Below the pieces are notes generated by a model. It saw only the letters and a list, made by a program, of their open reading frames with translations, searched no databases and had not been told where the DNA came from. From Lysobacter sp. (GTDB lineage: Bacteria > Pseudomonadota > Gammaproteobacteria > Xanthomonadales > Xanthomonadaceae), in the NCBI GenBank assembly GCA_030151365.1, contig JASLDW010000039.1:1-64000 (forward strand): DNA of 64,000 nucleotides, written 5' to 3'. Made by a program: the position numbers and the translations under genes. Shown piece after piece: positions 42,969-52,312 of the stretch. Within the stretch, counting starts at the first letter, position 1, and every line of letters begins with the position of its first letter.

Positions 42969-43090
42969 GGTGGACGAAAGATGACGGCGGCGGCAATGTT
43001 GTCGAATCGACACTAAACGTTTTCGGCGCAGGTGATGACCGCACGCCGGCACGGGCGTCTACTGGCGTGAGCCCCCACCGGTTGCCCGAC

Positions 43091-44233
43091 ATGCGCAAAT
43101 CCATCGCCACTGCCTTTCCACGCCGACTCCTGCCGAAATTCCTGCTCGCGGGCCTTGCCCTCGCGACGGGACTGGCGATGAACCATCCCGCCAAGGCGAT
43201 GGTGTCGATCAGCGTGCGTTTCGCCCCGCCGCCGTTGATGGTCTACGAACAACCGGTGATTCCTGCCCCGGGCTACATCTGGGTTCCCGGTTACTGGGGC
43301 TGGGATGACGAGATCGGCGATTACTACTGGGTGCCGGGCCAATGGGTGTTGCCGCCCTTCGCCGGCGCGCTGTGGACGCCCGGTTACTGGGCCTGGAACG
43401 ATGGCGTGTACTTCTTCCATCGCGGCTACTGGGGGCCAGTGGTCGGTTATTACGGCGGCATCAATTACGGCTACGGCTATTTCGGCGCCGATTACGTCGG
43501 CGGCTACTGGCGTGGCGGCGTGTTCAACTACAACCGCGGCTACAACCGCATCGACAATCGGGTGGTCAACGTCTACAACAACACGACGATCGTCAACAAG
43601 ACCGTCATCAACAACAATCGCATCAGCTACAACGGCGGCCCCGGTGGCGTGAATGCACAACCGACCCTGCAGCAGCGCCAGATCGAACACCAGCGCCATT
43701 GGGATGCGGTGCCGGAACAACGGGCTGCGGTACAACAATCGCGCGCCGATCGCACCGCGCACTTCGGCTACAACCACGGCCAGGCCGAACGGATGCAGTG
43801 GCGTGGCATGCAGGTCGCGACACCGCCTGCAGCCCCCGCGCAGCGGCAGCCCGTGGCGACGGCACAGCCACCGCGTCCACGGAACATGCCGCCCGTTCCG
43901 ATGCATGGCAACATGATGCCGACCGAGGGCATGCCCGAATCGCGCCCGCAACAGCAAGCCCAGCGTCACCCGCAGCAATGGCCGGGCGCACGCGAACGCA
44001 CCTCCATGCCGGAAGATCACGCGGCAATGCGCGACGAGCGCCGTGCAATGGCCCGCCCACCGATGCCGGCGCCGGCGATGCAGCCCCGCATGCAGCAGCC
44101 GCCACGCCCCATGGTCATGCACGCACCGCAACCGATGGCGCATCCGGCCCCGCAGCAACAACAGGCCCCGCATGGCGGCGGCAATCCGCATCGCGATGAC
44201 CACCATCGCGACCGCCGCGACAACGGAGAATGA
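43091..44233 (+). CDS. Secreted YXWGXW-repeat protein
   Basis: This 380-residue protein has a signal peptide ending HPAKA and then several aromatic repeats of the form GYWGWDD, VPGQWVLPP, TPGYWAWND and FHRGYWGPVVGYYGG. A tyrosine/asparagine-rich segment of NxYxxx pattern follows, and the last 200 residues are Gln-, Pro-, Met- and His-rich with many charged residues. This family is of unknown function and is found in Gram-negative envelopes. No strong ribosome site is seen before ATG 43091, and an ORF continues upstream past DUF190, so the start is the less sure part. The stop is directly next to the rarA stop. Confidence 0.82.
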   Translation: MRKSIATAFPRRLLPKFLLAGLALATGLAMNHPAKAMVSISVRFAPPPLMVYEQPVIPAPGYIWVPGYWGWDDEIGDYYWVPGQWVLPPFAGALWTPGYWAWNDGVYFFHRGYWGPVVGYYGGINYGYGYFGADYVGGYWRGGVFNYNRGYNRIDNRVVNVYNNTTIVNKTVINNNRISYNGGPGGVNAQPTLQQRQIEHQRHWDAVPEQRAAVQQSRADRTAHFGYNHGQAERMQWRGMQVATPPAAPAQRQPVATAQPPRPRNMPPVPMHGNMMPTEGMPESRPQQQAQRHPQQWPGARERTSMPEDHAAMRDERRAMARPPMPAPAMQPRMQQPPRPMVMHAPQPMAHPAPQQQQAPHGGGNPHRDDHHRDRRDNGE

Positions 44234-45565
44234 TCAGCCCTTGTCCTGGCGCGCACGGATGCGCGCCGCGCGCAGGGCGTCGAGCTTCTCCTTCAACTTG
44301 AGTTCCAGGCCACGCCCCACCGGTTCGTAATAGACGCGCTCGCCCATGTCATCGGGAAAACCGGTCTGGTCGAGCGCGACGCCACCCTCGACATCGTGGT
44401 CGTACTGGTAGTCCTTGCCGTAGCCGAGACCCTTCATCAATTTCGTCGGCGCATTGCGCAGGTGCAGCGGCACCGGTTGCGTTCCGAACTTCGCCACGTC
44501 GGCGCGCGCGGCATTCAACGCCATGTAACTGGCGTTCGACTTCGCGGTACTCGCGAGATAGATCACGAGGTTGGACAAGGCGATATTGCCTTCCGGCGCA
44601 CCGATGCGGTCGTAGGCGTTCCACACGTTGATCGCCATTTCCAGCGCACGCGGATCGGCCAGGCCGATGTCTTCCACCGCCATGATGGTGAGGCGGCGCA
44701 GCAGGTACGAGGGATCGCAGCCGCCATCGATCATGCGCGCCGCCCAGTAGATCGCGGCGTCGGGATTGGAGCTGCGCACCGATTTGTGCAATGCGCTGAT
44801 CTGGTCGTAGAACTGCTCGCCGCCCTTGTCGAAACGCCGAGTACGATCGGCCAGCACCTGCTGCAACGTGGCGTCGGTGATGTGGCCGCCCTCCTCGCCG
44901 GCCAGTTCGGCGGCGATCTCGAGCAGGGTCAATGATCGACGGACATCGCCATCGCCGGCCGTGGCGATCTGCTCCAGCGCCTCCGGCGATGCCTGCAGGC
45001 CGCGCCCGCCGAGGCCGCGGACATCATCGACGATCGCACGCTGCAGCACCTGTACGACATCGGCGACCGAGACCGCTTCCATCACGTGCACGCGACAGCG
45101 CGACAGCAGCGCGGAATTCAGTTCGAACGAAGGATTCTCGGTGGTCGCGCCGACGAAGATGATCGTGCCGCGCTCGATGTGCGGGAGGAAGGCATCCTGC
45201 TGCACCTTGTTGAAGCGATGGACCTCGTCGACGAACAGCAGCGTGCGCTGGCCGCCGAGAAAACGCTGTTCCGCAGCAGCCAGCACCTTGCGCACTTCCG
45301 GCAGGCCGCACAGCACCGCGGAGACCGCCTCGAAATGGGCATCGGCGTATTGCGCCAGCAACAAGGCCAGCGTGGTCTTGCCGCAGCCGGGCGGCCCCCA
45401 CAGCACCATCGAATGGACGTGACCGCCTTCGATCGCACGCCGCAACGCCGTCCCGGGCGCGAGAAGCCGGTGCTGCCCCGCCATCTCGTCCAGTGTCCGC
45501 GGGCGCATGCGCTCCGCCAGCGGCTGCAACCCGCTGACGTCGGGATCGAGCCCCGGCAATGACAT
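44234..45565 (-). CDS. rarA: Replication-associated recombination protein RarA/MgsA (AAA+ ATPase)
   Basis: This 443-residue AAA+ ATPase acts at stalled forks and in replication restart. Walker A is LWGPPGCGKTTLALLLA, Walker B RTLLFVDEVHRFNKVQQDAF, sensor-1 region IIFVGATTENPSFEL, and the lid has AGDGDVRRSLTLLE. The C-terminal tetramerisation domain is present. ATG 45565 has GAG seven bases upstream; a GTG at 45577 would add four residues. It lies 46 bases after lolA and is converged on by the YXWGXW gene. The lolA-rarA pair is a known Xanthomonadales arrangement. Confidence 0.96.
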   Translation of the reverse strand: MSLPGLDPDVSGLQPLAERMRPRTLDEMAGQHRLLAPGTALRRAIEGGHVHSMVLWGPPGCGKTTLALLLAQYADAHFEAVSAVLCGLPEVRKVLAAAEQRFLGGQRTLLFVDEVHRFNKVQQDAFLPHIERGTIIFVGATTENPSFELNSALLSRCRVHVMEAVSVADVVQVLQRAIVDDVRGLGGRGLQASPEALEQIATAGDGDVRRSLTLLEIAAELAGEEGGHITDATLQQVLADRTRRFDKGGEQFYDQISALHKSVRSSNPDAAIYWAARMIDGGCDPSYLLRRLTIMAVEDIGLADPRALEMAINVWNAYDRIGAPEGNIALSNLVIYLASTAKSNASYMALNAARADVAKFGTQPVPLHLRNAPTKLMKGLGYGKDYQYDHDVEGGVALDQTGFPDDMGERVYYEPVGRGLELKLKEKLDALRAARIRARQDKG

Positions 45566-45611
45566 GGAGGTACTCACGCGTCGATGTTACGACGCCGTCC
45601 GTCGCATCGCC

Positions 45612-46232
45612 TCAATCGCCGATGACATCGACATCCTTGGGGGGCGTGAAGCTGAAATTCGCGGTCGGCAAGGCGATATTGCGTTGCCATTGCGCGAAAA
45701 CCATCCGGGTGCGCTGGCCGAGCGGATCGGTCACGACGATCTGCGCCAGCTGGCCATCCTTGAAACCGATTTTCGCCGACTGGAAATTGCTGTCGGCCTT
45801 GGACTTCGGCGCGATCGTCAACCAGTTCATGCCGGCGCTGGTGCCGCCATCGGTCACGGCGTAGTTGCGGTCGAGCCGCGCCGGATCCACCAGGATCGCC
45901 AGCGGGCTGTTCTGTTCTTCCGGCCCCTGCGGGCGCTTGCTCACCTGCTGCAGGTCGGGTTCGTAGATCCATACCGTCTTGCCGTCGGCGATGACGAGCT
46001 GGCGATACGGCTTGACGTATTCCCAGCGGAACTGGCGCGGCGTCGCCAGCGACACGCGTCCCGAGGACGATTGCTTGAGGCGACCCTTGGTGTCGTACAC
46101 TTCCTGCGAGAAGCCGCCCTGCAGCGACTTCAGTCCCTGGGTGAACGCCGCGAGATCGGCACGGCCGTCGGCATGTGCGACCTGCGCCAACGTCAGCACG
46201 CAGAGGCCGACCAGCCATCGGGACATACGCAT
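45612..46232 (-). CDS. lolA: Outer-membrane lipoprotein carrier protein LolA
   Basis: This 206-residue periplasmic carrier takes lipoproteins from LolCDE to LolB. A signal peptide ending AQVAHA precedes the mature beta-fold, with LQGGFSQEVYDTKGRLKQSS, PRQFRWEYVKPYRQLVIADG and TVWIYEPDLQQV as the LolA markers. AAGGAG lies six bases before ATG 46232; a longer frame begins at 46313 without a matching signal. The many lipoproteins in this window are likely clients. Confidence 0.95.
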   Translation of the reverse strand: MRMSRWLVGLCVLTLAQVAHADGRADLAAFTQGLKSLQGGFSQEVYDTKGRLKQSSSGRVSLATPRQFRWEYVKPYRQLVIADGKTVWIYEPDLQQVSKRPQGPEEQNSPLAILVDPARLDRNYAVTDGGTSAGMNWLTIAPKSKADSNFQSAKIGFKDGQLAQIVVTDPLGQRTRMVFAQWQRNIALPTANFSFTPPKDVDVIGD

Positions 46233-46325
46233 CGTTCGCTCCTTTCCAGTGTTCGCAGGCAGTGTGCCCGGCACCGGCTGAACCCCGACCTGAATGCGGC
46301 CAGGGCGGATCACGCGTTCAGGCCC

Positions 46326-46712
46326 TCACTCGCCTCGCACGCAGCGGAAATAGCCGCGCCCGGCATCGCGGGCGGCATCCTGGTCGGGGATGCTGTCGGG
46401 AATCGCCGCGGCGGTCGCGCACTTGGCGATGCCGGCTTCCAGCGTGCTGCAATCGATGCCGCGTCCCGGCTGCTGCGCCTGGACATCGCGGCTGGCGCAA
46501 CGCTGGCGCATCCGCGTGCTCATCCGGGTGATGAAATCGGCCTTGGCGATCGGGAACTTCACGTCGCTGAAGTCCATGCCGCGGCCGCGGTGGCCGCCAC
46601 CGCTGTTGTCTCCCGCAGCCTGCCCGCCGCCCTGCCCGCGATGGCAGGCACTGATCGCCAATACGGCGGAAACTCCGAGCGCGACGACGATGGCAGTACG
46701 AAAGATTTTCAT
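46326..46712 (-). CDS. Small lipoprotein of unknown function
   Basis: This 128-residue protein opens with a lipoprotein signal ending ISAC and a Gly/Gln/Asp-rich linker after it. The rest has cysteines spaced in RQRCASRDVQAQQPG and IDCSTLEAGIAKC, and the end FRCVRGE, giving four besides the lipobox. I do not recognise a domain. It sits between ftsK and lolA on the same strand, with 93 bases to lolA. ATG 46712 opens the signal peptide; the frame extends upstream without one. Confidence 0.72.
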   Translation of the reverse strand: MKIFRTAIVVALGVSAVLAISACHRGQGGGQAAGDNSGGGHRGRGMDFSDVKFPIAKADFITRMSTRMRQRCASRDVQAQQPGRGIDCSTLEAGIAKCATAAAIPDSIPDQDAARDAGRGYFRCVRGE

Positions 46713-46813
46713 GTGTGGTGGCTCCGGGATTTGAAGGCGCGACGGCAGCGCGATCACCGTCGCGCATACCGGACACCAACGCTTCAGGGAAACAGGCGGT
46801 TGACAGCCTGCGA

Positions 46814-49249
46814 TCAGTCGCGCACCGGCGGCGGCGCCAGCACGGTGCGATCGCCATTGTGCTCGGGCGGACTGACCACGCCAGCCGCTTCCATCGCCTC
46901 GACCAGGCGCGCGGCGCGGTTGTAGCCGATCTTGAGGCGACGCTGCACGCCGGAAATCGAGGCACGCCGTGTTTCGGTGACGATGCGGATGGCTTCGTCG
47001 TACAGCGGATCGCTTTCGTCGTCGCCATTGCCCGATGCTTCCGGGAGGCCGGTCGCGCCGACGCTGCTGCCGTCGTACATGGTCTGCACTTCTTCCAGCA
47101 CGCCGTCGATGTAATCGGGCGTGCCGCTCTGCTTGAGTTGTTCCACCACGCGATGCACTTCCTCGTCGCTGACGAAGGCACCGTGCACGCGTTCCGGCAT
47201 CGAGGTGCCGGGCGGCATGTACAGCATGTCGCCGTGGCCCAGCAGCGTTTCCGCGCCGGACTGGTCGAGGATAGTGCGCGAGTCGATCTTGCTCGAGACC
47301 TGGAAGGCGATGCGGGTCGGGATGTTGGCCTTGATGAGGCCGGTGATGACGTCCACCGACGGACGCTGCGTGGCGAGGATCAGGTGGATGCCGGCGGCGC
47401 GCGCCTTCTGCGCCAGTCGCGCGATCAGCTCTTCGACCTTCTTGCCGACGATCATCATCATGTCGGCGAATTCGTCGATGAAGACCACGATGAACGGCAA
47501 GGTGTCGAGCGGCTGCGGCGCTTCGTCGGGGATCCCCGACGGCTTGAACAGCGGATCAATGATCGGCTGGCCGGCGTCGGCGGCGTCCTTCACCTTCTTG
47601 TTGAAGCCGGCGAGGTTGCGCACGCCCACCGCGCTCATCAGCTTGTAGCGGCGCTCCATCTCGCCGACGCACCAGCGCAGGCCGTTGGCGGCTTCCTTCA
47701 TGTCGGTGACGACCGGCGCCAGCAGGTGCGGGATGCCCTGGTAGACGCTGAGTTCCAGCATCTTGGGGTCGATCATCAGCATGCGCACGTCCTTGGCGCT
47801 GGCCTTGAACAGCAGCGACAGTACCATCGCGTTGACCGCGACCGACTTGCCCGAACCCGTGGTGCCGGCCACCAGCAGGTGCGGCATCCGCGCGAGATCG
47901 GCCACCGTCGGACGACCGGCGATGTCCTTGCCGAGCGCAAGCGTCAGCGGGCTCGGCGACTTGTCGTATTCGCGCGAACGCAGCAGCTCCGAGAGATAGA
48001 TCATCTCGCGGCTGGTATTGGGGATTTCGAGGCCGATCACCGACTTGCCGGGAATGACGTCGACCACGCGCACCGACTTCACCGACAGGCCGCGGGCGAT
48101 GTCCTTGTCGAGCGAGCTGATCGAGCTGACCTTGACGCCCGGCGCCGGTTCGATTTCGAAACGGGTGATCACCGGGCCCGGATAGGCGCCGACCACTTGC
48201 GCGTCGATGCGGAAATCCTTGAGCTTGTACTCGATCTGGCGCGACAGGGTTTCGAGGGTTTCCTCGTCATAGCCCTTGGCCTGCGGCTTGGGATCGTCGA
48301 GCAGCGCCAGCGGAGGCAACGCGCCGGGATCGCCGCCGACGAACAGCGGGATCTGCTGGTCGCGCTTGGCGCGCTCCGACTTCTCGATGACGGGCGCGGC
48401 CGGCGGCTCGATCTTCACTTTCTCGCGCTTGGCGCGCAGCTCGGTGTCGACCTTGCGCGCCTCGACGCGTTCCTCGCGCATCTGCCGCGCTTCCTGCCAT
48501 TCGCTGGCCTGCTGCTGGCCCTTGCGGAACATGCCCGGCAGCGCCATCACCCAGCCGCCGATGCGTTCCATCAGCCAGAACCAGGAGAAGCGCGTCGCCA
48601 GCGTCACCGAAATCAGCAGCAAGGCGATCATGAACAGCACGCCGCCGGCCTGGCCGACGGTATGGCGCAACGAATCGCCGACGAGGCGACCGAGGATGCC
48701 GCCCGCGCCCGCCGAGAAATTCTCGACGTTGCCGATCCGCAATTGCAGCAGGCCGACCGCCGCGATCAGGAAAGCGAACAGCGCGATCAGGCGCAGCGCC
48801 GGCGTGATCTCCGCGTCCTGCTCGCTGGCCTCGGCATCGACCGGCCGGAACAGGGTGATCCAGACCACCGCGCCGAGCAGCACCGGCACCAGCCAGGCGA
48901 CATAGCCGAACAGGTAGATCAGCACGTCGGCCAGCCATGCCCCGACCTTGCCGCCGACGTTGTGCAGCGGCGTGGTGACGCCGACGCTGCTCGACCAGCC
49001 CGGATCCTGCGGCGAATAGGTGAACAGGCAGGCGAACAGATAGACCAGGATCGGCACGACCGCGATCAGCACGACATCGCGGATCAGGCGCTTGCGCTGC
49101 GGGCTCATCGGCGGCCGTGGCTCGGCCGTGGCGCGTGCGCGCTCGGTCCCGGAGTCGGATTTGGCGCGGGTGCGGCGGTTGGGTCGAGTGGCTGCCAAGG
49201 TGTGTTCTGACTCGGGAATTGTCGGGCCGGGGGTTGATGGAACGGGCAT
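46814..49249 (-). CDS. ftsK: DNA translocase FtsK
   Basis: This 811-residue protein has four N-terminal membrane helices, a short charged linker (about 270-340) in place of the long one of E. coli, and a C-terminal motor: the alpha/beta core has Walker A in LVAGTTGSGKSVAVNAM, Walker B LPFIVVFIDEFADMMM, and ATQRPSVDVITGLIKANIP. The last 80 residues are the gamma winged-helix that reads KOPS sites (RRASISGVQRRLKIGYNRAA). It pumps DNA at the septum and activates XerCD at dif. It is 75 bases from the divergent trxB gene. Confidence 0.97.
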   Translation of the reverse strand: MPVPSTPGPTIPESEHTLAATRPNRRTRAKSDSGTERARATAEPRPPMSPQRKRLIRDVVLIAVVPILVYLFACLFTYSPQDPGWSSSVGVTTPLHNVGGKVGAWLADVLIYLFGYVAWLVPVLLGAVVWITLFRPVDAEASEQDAEITPALRLIALFAFLIAAVGLLQLRIGNVENFSAGAGGILGRLVGDSLRHTVGQAGGVLFMIALLLISVTLATRFSWFWLMERIGGWVMALPGMFRKGQQQASEWQEARQMREERVEARKVDTELRAKREKVKIEPPAAPVIEKSERAKRDQQIPLFVGGDPGALPPLALLDDPKPQAKGYDEETLETLSRQIEYKLKDFRIDAQVVGAYPGPVITRFEIEPAPGVKVSSISSLDKDIARGLSVKSVRVVDVIPGKSVIGLEIPNTSREMIYLSELLRSREYDKSPSPLTLALGKDIAGRPTVADLARMPHLLVAGTTGSGKSVAVNAMVLSLLFKASAKDVRMLMIDPKMLELSVYQGIPHLLAPVVTDMKEAANGLRWCVGEMERRYKLMSAVGVRNLAGFNKKVKDAADAGQPIIDPLFKPSGIPDEAPQPLDTLPFIVVFIDEFADMMMIVGKKVEELIARLAQKARAAGIHLILATQRPSVDVITGLIKANIPTRIAFQVSSKIDSRTILDQSGAETLLGHGDMLYMPPGTSMPERVHGAFVSDEEVHRVVEQLKQSGTPDYIDGVLEEVQTMYDGSSVGATGLPEASGNGDDESDPLYDEAIRIVTETRRASISGVQRRLKIGYNRAARLVEAMEAAGVVSPPEHNGDRTVLAPPPVRD

Positions 49250-49324
49250 CCGCCCGCATCTGAATGGAACAGCCGCTTACACTAGCCGCCTGCCCTACTT
49301 CATACGATCCCAAGTATAACGATC

Positions 49325-50284
49325 ATGTCGATGTCCTCCCCGAAGCATTGCCGCCTGCTCATCCTCGGTTCCGGCCCCGCCGGCTGGACCGCCGCCGTGT
49401 ACGCGGCCCGCGCCAACCTCAAGCCCGTCGTGGTGACCGGCATGGCGATCGGCGGACAGCTGATGACGACCACCGAAGTCGACAACTGGCCGGGCGATGC
49501 CCACGGCCTGATGGGGCCGGCCTTGATGGAACGCATGCAGGCGCACGCCGAACGCTTCGAGACCGAAGTGGTGATCGACCAGATCCACAGCGCCGACCTG
49601 TCCAAGCGCCCGTTCCGCCTGGTCGGCGATGCCGGCGAATACACCGCCGACGCCTTGATCATCGCCACCGGCGCGACCGCCAAATACCTCGGCCTGCCCA
49701 GCGAAGACCATTTCAAGGGCCGTGGCGTCTCCGCCTGCGCCACCTGCGACGGTTTCTTCTACAAGGAAAAGGATGTCGCCGTGATCGGCGGCGGCAATAC
49801 CGCGGTCGAGGAAGCGCTCTACCTCGCCAACCTCTGCAACAAGGTCTACCTGGTGCATCGCCGCGATACCCTGCGCGCGGAGAAGATCATGCAGGACAAG
49901 CTGTTCGCCAAGATCGAGGCCGGCAAGATCGTGCCGATCTGGCACCACGCCGTCGACGAAGTGCTGGGCGACGACATGGGCGTCACCGGCCTGCGCCTGA
50001 AGTCGACCCAGACCGGGCAGACGCAGGACATCGCCGTGCACGGCATGTTCGTGGCGATCGGCCACCATCCCAACACCCAGATCTTCGACGGCCAGCTGGC
50101 GATGTCGAACGGCTACCTCGAGATCAAGTCCGGCCTCGAAGGCGGCGCGACCATGACCTCGACGCCGGGCGTGTTCGCCGCCGGCGACGTCGCCGACCAG
50201 CACTACCGCCAGGCGATCACCTCGGCCGGCTTCGGCTGCATGGCCGCGCTCGACGCCGAGCGCTGGCTGGAGTCGAACGGCTGA
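49325..50284 (+). CDS. trxB: Thioredoxin-disulfide reductase
   Basis: This 319-residue flavoenzyme reduces thioredoxin with NADPH. The FAD motif is LLILGSGPAGWTAAVYAARA, the redox-active pair is in SACATCDGFF, the NADPH motif is VAVIGGGNTAVEEALYLA, and the C-terminal FAD site is TPGVFAAGDVADQHYRQAIT. ATGs at 49325 and 49331 are both possible. ftsK is divergent. The trxB-ftsK neighbourhood fits Xanthomonadales. Confidence 0.97.
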   Translation: MSMSSPKHCRLLILGSGPAGWTAAVYAARANLKPVVVTGMAIGGQLMTTTEVDNWPGDAHGLMGPALMERMQAHAERFETEVVIDQIHSADLSKRPFRLVGDAGEYTADALIIATGATAKYLGLPSEDHFKGRGVSACATCDGFFYKEKDVAVIGGGNTAVEEALYLANLCNKVYLVHRRDTLRAEKIMQDKLFAKIEAGKIVPIWHHAVDEVLGDDMGVTGLRLKSTQTGQTQDIAVHGMFVAIGHHPNTQIFDGQLAMSNGYLEIKSGLEGGATMTSTPGVFAAGDVADQHYRQAITSAGFGCMAALDAERWLESNG

Positions 50285-50335
50285 CGACCGCCGTGTTGCG
50301 CGGGCCTCGACAGGCTCGCGCTCATACTTGGCCGC

Positions 50336-51619
50336 ATGCCCACGCCTGATCGCGCCCGCCGCCTCGCCCGCATGAAGGCCATTGCCCTGGCCTTCCTCCT
50401 CGGCGCGATCGCGTTGCTGGTGGTGGCGCAACATTTCGGACGGCAAGGCATCTGGGGCTGGATCGGCGCCTTCGCCGAGGCAGCCACCGTCGGCGCCCTG
50501 GCCGACTGGTTCGCGGTGGTCGCGCTGTTCCGCCACCCGCTGGGATTGCCGATTCCGCACACGGCGATCATCCCGCGCAACAAGAAGCGCATCGCCGATG
50601 CGTTGGCGCGTTTCGTTGCCGACAATTTCCTCGCGCCCGAGCAGATCCTCAAACGGGTGGACGAGTGGAATCCGGCGCTCAGGCTCGGCGAATTCCTGTC
50701 GACGCCGGAGCGCCTCGACCAACTGTCGCGGCAGCTGCAGTCATGGGCGCGGCAATCGCTGGACGCACTCGACTCCCCGGCGTTCGAGCGCGAACTGATG
50801 GCAATGGCCAGTCGCCAGTTGCAGCACTGGGACGCCGCGCGCACGGCATCGCAGCTGATGCACGTCCTCACCCGCGGCGGCCATCACCAGAAAGTGCTGA
50901 ACGCAGGCCTGTCGCAGGTCGCGGAGTGGATGGGCCAACCCGGCGTGCGCGATTTCATCACCGAAAAACTGATCGTGATGGCGCGCCGGGAATTCCCCAA
51001 GCTCACCTGGCTGGCCGACAAGTTCGACTACACCGAGGATCTCGCGGTCTCGCTGTCGACGCGGCTCGCCAACGCGATCATCGAGGAAGTTCAGGACGTC
51101 CTCAACACGCCCGATCATCCCTTGCGCCAGCGCTACGGCGCCGAAGCCATGCGCCTGATCGACGCACTGCAAGACGATCCCGAATTGCAGCAACGCATCG
51201 CCGCGTTCAAGCAGAAGATGATCGACAGCCCCGAACTCCAGGGCTACGTCCGCGGCCTGTGGCGGCAGCTGCGCGAATGGCTGCGCGCCGACCTTGCCCG
51301 CGACGATTCCACCAGCATGCAGCAGTTCCGCCATTACGCCGAACGCCTGGGCCAGCGCCTGCGCGACGATGCGGTGTGGCAGGCCACCGCCAACGAACAG
51401 CTGCGGATCGCCGGCGAGCACATCGCCGCGCAACTGCGCGTCATCGCGCCTGCCTATATCCGCCAGACCGTGGATGCATGGGACACGCGCTTCCTGGTCG
51501 ACGAAATCGAACGCAGCGTCGGCCGCGACCTGCAATATATTCGCCTCAACGGCACGGTGATCGGCGGACTCGCCGGCCTCCTGCTCCATGCCCTGTTCCA
51601 ACTCCCCCTGTTGCATTGA
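50336..51619 (+). CDS. DUF445 membrane protein
   Basis: This 427-residue protein has an N-terminal hydrophobic segment (IALAFLLGAIALLVVAQHFG), the DUF445 signature AFAEAATVGALADWFAVVAL, then RHPLGLPIPHTAIIPRNKKR and a long helical middle, and a final hydrophobic helix (GTVIGGLAGLLLHALFQL). The family is an inner-membrane protein of unknown function. It is 51 bases after trxB and ends 13 bases before the GST gene, which it may co-express with. Confidence 0.9.
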   Translation: MPTPDRARRLARMKAIALAFLLGAIALLVVAQHFGRQGIWGWIGAFAEAATVGALADWFAVVALFRHPLGLPIPHTAIIPRNKKRIADALARFVADNFLAPEQILKRVDEWNPALRLGEFLSTPERLDQLSRQLQSWARQSLDALDSPAFERELMAMASRQLQHWDAARTASQLMHVLTRGGHHQKVLNAGLSQVAEWMGQPGVRDFITEKLIVMARREFPKLTWLADKFDYTEDLAVSLSTRLANAIIEEVQDVLNTPDHPLRQRYGAEAMRLIDALQDDPELQQRIAAFKQKMIDSPELQGYVRGLWRQLREWLRADLARDDSTSMQQFRHYAERLGQRLRDDAVWQATANEQLRIAGEHIAAQLRVIAPAYIRQTVDAWDTRFLVDEIERSVGRDLQYIRLNGTVIGGLAGLLLHALFQLPLLH

Positions 51620-51632
51620 AATCGAGGACGCC

Positions 51633-52304
51633 ATGCTGACCTTGCACATCGCCAACAAGAACTATTCGTCGTGGTCGCTGCGGCCCTGGGTCCTGATGAA
51701 GACGCTCGATATTCCCTTCACCGAGCGCATGCACGCCTTCGGCGAAGTCTTCTCGTTCTCGCCGACCCGGCGCGTGCCCTGCCTCGACGACGGCGACGTC
51801 ACTGTCTGGGATTCGCTGGCGATCACCGAATACCTGGCCGAGCATCATTCGGAAGTGTGGCCGCGCGATGTCGTCGCCCGCGCCTGGGCGCGCTCGGCGG
51901 CGGCGGAAATGCATTCCGGTTTCGCGGAACTGCGCAACATCTGTTCGATGAGCTGCGGCCAACGCGTCGAGCTCAACGCGATTTCGCCGGCACTCGCCGA
52001 TGACGTCGCCCGCCTCGATGCGCTGTGGAACGAAGGCCTGTGGCGCTTCGGTGGCCCGTTCCTCGCCGGCAATGAATTCACCGCAGTCGATGCCTTCTTC
52101 GCACCGGTCGCGTTCCGCATCCAGACCTACGGCCTGAAGCTCGGCGATGCCGCGTCCGCCTACGCGCAACGCCTGCGCGACCTGCCGGCCATGCGCGAGT
52201 GGTACACCGCTGCACTCGCCGAAACCTGGCGCGAACAGGCGCACGAAGACAGCATTTCCGCGCACGGGCGCGTTACCGCCGACTTGCGCACGCCCGCGGC
52301 CTGA
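51633..52304 (+). CDS. Glutathione S-transferase family protein
   Basis: This 223-residue protein has a thioredoxin-like N-domain (TLHIANKNYSSWSLRPWVLM, with a Ser/Tyr catalytic position in the first loop), the glutathione-binding WDSLAITEYLAEHH, and a helical C-domain with LAGNEFTAVDAFFAPVAF. It probably conjugates or reduces with glutathione. GAGGA precedes ATG 51633 by five bases; an upstream frame starts inside DUF445. The substrate is unknown. The FemAB-like gene follows after 8 bases. Confidence 0.9.
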   Translation: MLTLHIANKNYSSWSLRPWVLMKTLDIPFTERMHAFGEVFSFSPTRRVPCLDDGDVTVWDSLAITEYLAEHHSEVWPRDVVARAWARSAAAEMHSGFAELRNICSMSCGQRVELNAISPALADDVARLDALWNEGLWRFGGPFLAGNEFTAVDAFFAPVAFRIQTYGLKLGDAASAYAQRLRDLPAMREWYTAALAETWREQAHEDSISAHGRVTADLRTPAA

Positions 52305-52312
52305 CCGGAGCG

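Noticed and set aside
46715..49210. 831-residue plus-strand ORF
   Set aside because: It is antisense to ftsK, which has full motor motifs.
49315..49320. TATAAC as -10 of trxB
   Set aside because: A start from it would fall at or after the trxB ATG, and no -35 match is at the right distance.
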